Source: Heritiera littoralis
Taxonomy: Eukaryota > Streptophyta > Magnoliopsida > Malvales > Malvaceae
DNA length: 64,000 nt
NCBI GenBank assembly: GCA_031772115.1
Contig: JAPDPK010000039.1
Coordinates: 4,421,501-4,485,500 of the forward strand
Reading direction: 5' to 3'
Below the pieces are notes generated by a model. It was given only the letters and a program-made list of their open reading frames with translations. It searched no databases and had not been told where the DNA came from. Made by a program: the position numbers and the translations under genes. Positions 60,209 through 64,000 of this stretch are shown here, in pieces; position 1 is the stretch's first letter; each line of letters opens with the position of its first letter.

Positions 60209-62484
60209 CTAAGCTGCTTGCATGTGGATGTTTGGGCTTGAACTCGTATGTACAGATTCAGTGGCTTCTTCCTCTTTGGAAGGCAAATCAGGCAAATCAT
60301 CTGAATGCAATTCAGGTTGATTCAGGCTCCTGACAAACTTGGTGAAAGAAGGAAAATGCTCCGGTGAGAAGAAATGAGCTCCCATCCTCTGGAAAGTGAA
60401 CAACTCTATCATATTCTCACCCAACATATTTTTCTTGATCTGCTCAAAGCCACCAGGAGCTCCAAAAGCCAAGTTCTGCCCAGCAACCTCAACCCCGTGC
60501 TTTCTGCAAGCCATTTGGATTTGTGCAAGTAATAATTCAGGGCTTGAGAGGGATTCATGTGGCTGGTGCTCATCTGACAGGTCCATCCCGGGCAAGATGA
60601 TTTTGCATGAATTCCTTGAAAACATCTCTGTAACTGCTTCATAACCACCTCTTGAGGCAGTGTTGTAGAAGCCAGCTGTCAGCTCACAAGGGTGAGCCCG
60701 GGATTTGTACCATGAGTGCATCAGTGGGACTTTTCCATAAACATTCAATGCAGTATCGCTGAAAATGGAAGAGGCAAGAGAGAGGAGACGATTTCCATGG
60801 GATATGAGTTGGTTTGAGTACCAGGAAAGGAAGAAGTCACCATAAGGACTTTCCCATGATCCACCATGATCCTTGAAGAAGCTATTTGAGTTAGGAGACT
60901 GATCATAAGTTGGCGCATCATGTGGACCACCTAGTCCCCATAAAGGATTTCCATTTGCTTCAGCATGTTGCTTAAGAAGTCTGAGCATGTTTCTGTCATA
61001 ACATTGGAACTCCCCAACTCCAGTAATTGTGCCATTTTTGACAGGCCTGTGGTGAGAGGGATACCGAAGCTCGCCATCAGGCCCCAAACCCATTGAGATT
61101 CCCTGGAAAACCACAATACAGAAGCCATTAGCATCAGCACACCACAATTGAATCCAAAAGTTTAGCTTCCTTGTTCAATTTATAATTATTATACAGGCAA
61201 CATTTCTTACCGTAATTGTAGAACCAATGAAAGTTGAGAATGCTGACTTAAAGTTCTCACAGAAGTCCTGGTAAACTTGAATTGGAGTCTTTCCATTAAG
61301 AACAGTAAGATCATCAACAGCAAGCGATAGACATTCTTGATAATGTCGTCCTGACCGATCCTTAAAGAATATACTAGGTTGGGATTCCCCGATCTCCATT
61401 ACCCACTTGGGAAGTGCGATTTTAAGCTGTCTAGATGCATGGAAACCGAGTGATACATGAAGCTTAAGACCTGCTTCCTGAACCATCTCAGCAACAGCAA
61501 GATAGCCTGACCAGTCATACTTTCCCATTGCTACATTCTCAACCACTCCCCACCAGACAGGCAATTCAACACCTTCCACACCCAAAAGCTTCAAAGCTTT
61601 TAGTCCTGCTGCAATTGCCCGGGCGTGGTTTACTGTACTACACTCAGAAACTGTATCTAGTGGTAGGCCAACAAATAATGTTACCCTATCAAGCTGAAAA
61701 AAACAAAATTTGCTACGATCAGCACAATCAAACGCAGTTGTTTATCAATCCAATCGTTCTAGTATGGGGAAAAAATAGTTTGATGTTTTCAGCCAGAATT
61801 TGCGTTAAAACAAAAGACTATGTCCAGTACACGTCTCATATATAATCTTCCAATACCTCAAAGAACATGACAGCTTGACAGCATTGCTTTGAATAAAGAA
61901 TTGACTGCCTATCACTTGCACACGTTCAAAAGTCAAATGCTTAAGAATATAAATCAAAATGCCTTAGGTCCAACATTAAAACAAGCTTAAAGAACTAAAT
62001 AAGCAGAGCTATTAGCATGCCAAAACAGATAGCTATCTTTATTTTCATTCTTCTAGAAGTAATTAATACGAAAATACTAAATTTCTTCACAATTCACAAA
62101 AAGAACAAACATCATATACCCATATAAGATTTTAATTATTTCTTTAACAAATAAAAAGAACATTAAATACATAAATTATAAAAAATTTTAAAAATGCAAA
62201 CTCTTAACAAATAACTCCAAAAAAAGGATGAAACTTACAGATTTGGATCTTGTAGAAGGCTTAGATTCAATGATGGGTTCAGACTGGACAGCTTTCAGCG
62301 TAAATCTGAGGGCAGCTTTTCTCAACCTCGTAATTTGTCTCTCAAAGCAAACGCTGTTTGGTTTTTGAAACAAGATTTTATTTTTATCATTATTTTTCCC
62401 AAAACAAAACCTGAAATCCCTGTGCGCTAATTTTGTTCTACAGATATTTGCCTGAGAAGAACTCGTAATTACCGAAACCTCCAT
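60209..62484 (-). CDS. BAM9: Plastid beta-amylase-like protein BAM9 (probably inactive)
   Basis: Three coding exons: 62484-62239, 61693-61211, 61102-60209; 540 aa (Arabidopsis BAM9 is about 536). The N-terminus (MEVSVI..., basic, Ser/Arg-rich) looks like a chloroplast transit peptide of 70-80 residues. The glycosyl hydrolase 14 barrel follows: LFVGLPLDTVSEC, GVEGVELPVWWGVVE, GPDGELRYPS with the first catalytic Glu (residue 254), NPLWGLGGPHDAPTYDQ, FFLSWYS, LTAGFYNT. In active enzymes a GGNVGD flexible loop follows 'SFHQC'; here this region reads SLGFHASRQLKIALPKW and lacks it. The second catalytic Glu is replaced, by my alignment with Asp near residue 417 (GMDLSDEHQ). BAM9-type proteins are regarded as non-catalytic regulators of leaf starch breakdown. 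The C-terminus (NIHMQAA) matches the group. Confidence 0.95.
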
Positions 62485-62850
62485 TTCACCAAAAATTCCA
62501 ACTTTAAAAAAAATAATAATAATAACTCAGAAAAATTTATCCCAAAATCTTTTGAAGATCTAGAGATAAACAAAATTAAAACCACCCCAACAAAATAAAA
62601 CCCAAAATTCAAAATCAAGGCCTCGTTTGAACTCAGATCAGAATTTACACCGAAAGAAATTCAAACAAAAAAACCCAACACAAAAGCTCTTTGTTCTCAG
62701 ATCTAAAGATGTAAACAAATCTAAACAAAATACTTGAACGAAGAATAATAAAGGAGGGATTTTATAACATTGGTTTGAATTAGAAAGAGGGTTTTTCTCT
62801 TTCGGTGAAGTCCAGCAATTTTAAGAGCTTTATGCATGGCTTGGGTCCCT

Positions 62851-62857
62851 TATATAA
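62851..62857 (-). promoter_or_regulatory. TATA box of BAM9
   Basis: The minus strand reads CCGTTTATATAAGGGACCC, a strong TATATAA about 370 bp before the ATG, predicting a start near 62820. Confidence 0.6.
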
Positions 62858-62883
62858 ACGGTTGGATGCGTAATGGGTCTCTG

Positions 62884-62891
62884 CCACGTGC
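62884..62891 (-). promoter_or_regulatory. G-box upstream of BAM9
   Basis: CCACGTGC lies about 30 bp upstream of the TATA box. The CACGTG core is bound by bZIP/bHLH factors (light, ABA, PIF). This position fits a regulator of diurnal starch metabolism, but the use of the site is inferred. Confidence 0.5.
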
Positions 62892-62899
62892 ACGCCTCG

Positions 62900-64000
62900 T
62901 AGTTTGCCAAAATTTTCAGCCGCATAATTAATTTTTTTTCCTATTTTCTATTTTTTAGATAATTAAATTACTATTTTTTATTATATTTTAGTTATCAACT
63001 TTAACATTTTTCCTAATAATATTATTATATTCTCTTTTTTTTGGATTAAAGAGGATAAATCAGTTTCTTTTGTGTTGATCTTGGTAATATTCATTTTATT
63101 CAAAAAAATCTTTAATAAAAAATGGTGATGTGGATAGAATCTTATCCAAAATTTAATAATTTATTGATTTTTCTAGAAATGGGGAAGTCTGATCTGCTAT
63201 TGTCAGGGAACATAAGTTTTGCTGCCAATTGTAGAGTGGATAATACAAGGATATTTTAATGTTGAATACATTAAATTATATATAATATATTATTTTTATA
63301 TCAAATTCAATAAAAAATAACTTATGAAACACTAATTAACATTTCTTTTTAATATTTAATGTATTAAATAACATCTTTCTTAGAAAAATCTGAATCCAAC
63401 GACCAAGTTGGTAAATCCATGTGCCAATATTCTAACTGCCATTCCAACTGTCCATTGCATTTATTATTTGTATACAAGTTTAAATTTATAAAAAATCTAC
63501 TTTAATACTCAAATATTGTTTTAGGTAATTGATATTTAGTTTATATATCAAAAATTTTGAATTTATCATGGATTTTTTTTAATAAATATAATAGTAAAAT
63601 ATTGACAAAAAAGCATATACTCATCAAACATTAAACAAAATATTTATTAGAAATACATGACATGAAATAGTAGAAAGATTTAGGATAAGATTAATGTCTT
63701 AGAAAGAAGTAAGCAAGTGGGGAACTAAAACATCAACACTACACACTTGCCACAATCCTTTGTTTTCCTTCTCCATGAAATCTCAACATCTAAGAATCAC
63801 AAAATCACAATGACAAGAAATGTTAATTGGATGACAAGACAATTAAGTGTACATTGTACTCCATTTTGCTCCATGGATGTTTATGTAAGTGCGTATGGTA
63901 CTCAATTACTCAATAAAATTAAAAAGATAAGGATGATTTTATATTTAAAAACAATATGATATCATATTTTGAGGGTTTTAAAATTAGAAGAATATTTGTT
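62900..64000. other. AT-rich flank upstream of BAM9
   Basis: No gene, RNA or terminal-repeat element recognised. The open frame at 63747-63959 has no motifs. Confidence 0.5.

Noticed and set aside
1..64000. tRNA, rRNA, CRISPR or prokaryotic features
   Set aside because: None seen. A/B-box matches are SINE-like and no cloverleaf-forming tRNA gene was recognised; the DNA is plant nuclear.

Overview
The window is nuclear DNA from a flowering plant, almost certainly a eudicot. The genes are split by short AT-rich introns with GT/AG borders, the spacers are strongly AT-rich, and the gene families (VAP27, vacuolar NHX, tubby-like F-box, BAM9) and transposons are typical of plants. I cannot name the species. 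Five host genes can be assembled exon by exon.

Left arm (1-10800). A VAP27-type ER membrane-contact protein gene (+, 281-2653, 314 aa) converges on a vacuolar Na+(K+)/H+ exchanger gene of the NHX1/2 type (-, 8082-4060, 14 coding exons, 542 aa). The exchanger has a leader intron and a TATA box. Beyond it lie AT-rich spacer and a promoter-like island at 10482-10800.

Transposon block (10800-43700). A hAT-type element (10827-29080; 13-bp inverted ends, 8-bp duplication) holds a Ty3/gypsy element (15016-28560; about 794-bp LTRs, duplication gtaat). The gypsy element in turn holds a Ty1/copia element (17764-24283; 428-bp LTRs, duplication attaa). The copia insertion splits the gypsy gag just before its zinc knuckle. 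LTR divergence (about 1.5% gypsy, 1.2% copia) fits the nesting order. To the right are small palindromic elements with 9-bp duplications, tRNA-derived SINE copies, two Helitron-like 3' ends, and a decayed 6.1-kb L1-type LINE (32631-38764) with an 18-bp duplication.

Right arm (43700-64000). A 12-coding-exon gene (+, 44704-49911, 418 aa) encodes a protein with a CX2CX11HX3C zinc finger resembling SAGA deubiquitination-module proteins (Sgf73/ATXN7, Sgf11). Its first coding intron carries a Tourist-like MITE. After 6.4 kb of AT-rich spacer, a tubby-like F-box gene (+, 56371-59026, 385 aa) converges on a gene for the plastid, probably catalytically inactive, beta-amylase BAM9 (-, 62484-60209, 540 aa), which has a TATA box and an upstream G-box.

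The host genes act in unrelated processes: ER contact sites, vacuolar ion and pH balance, possible chromatin regulation, tubby/F-box signalling, and starch turnover. I see no sign of a co-regulated cluster. The most unusual material is the structure of the nested transposons and the ATXN7-like zinc-finger gene.
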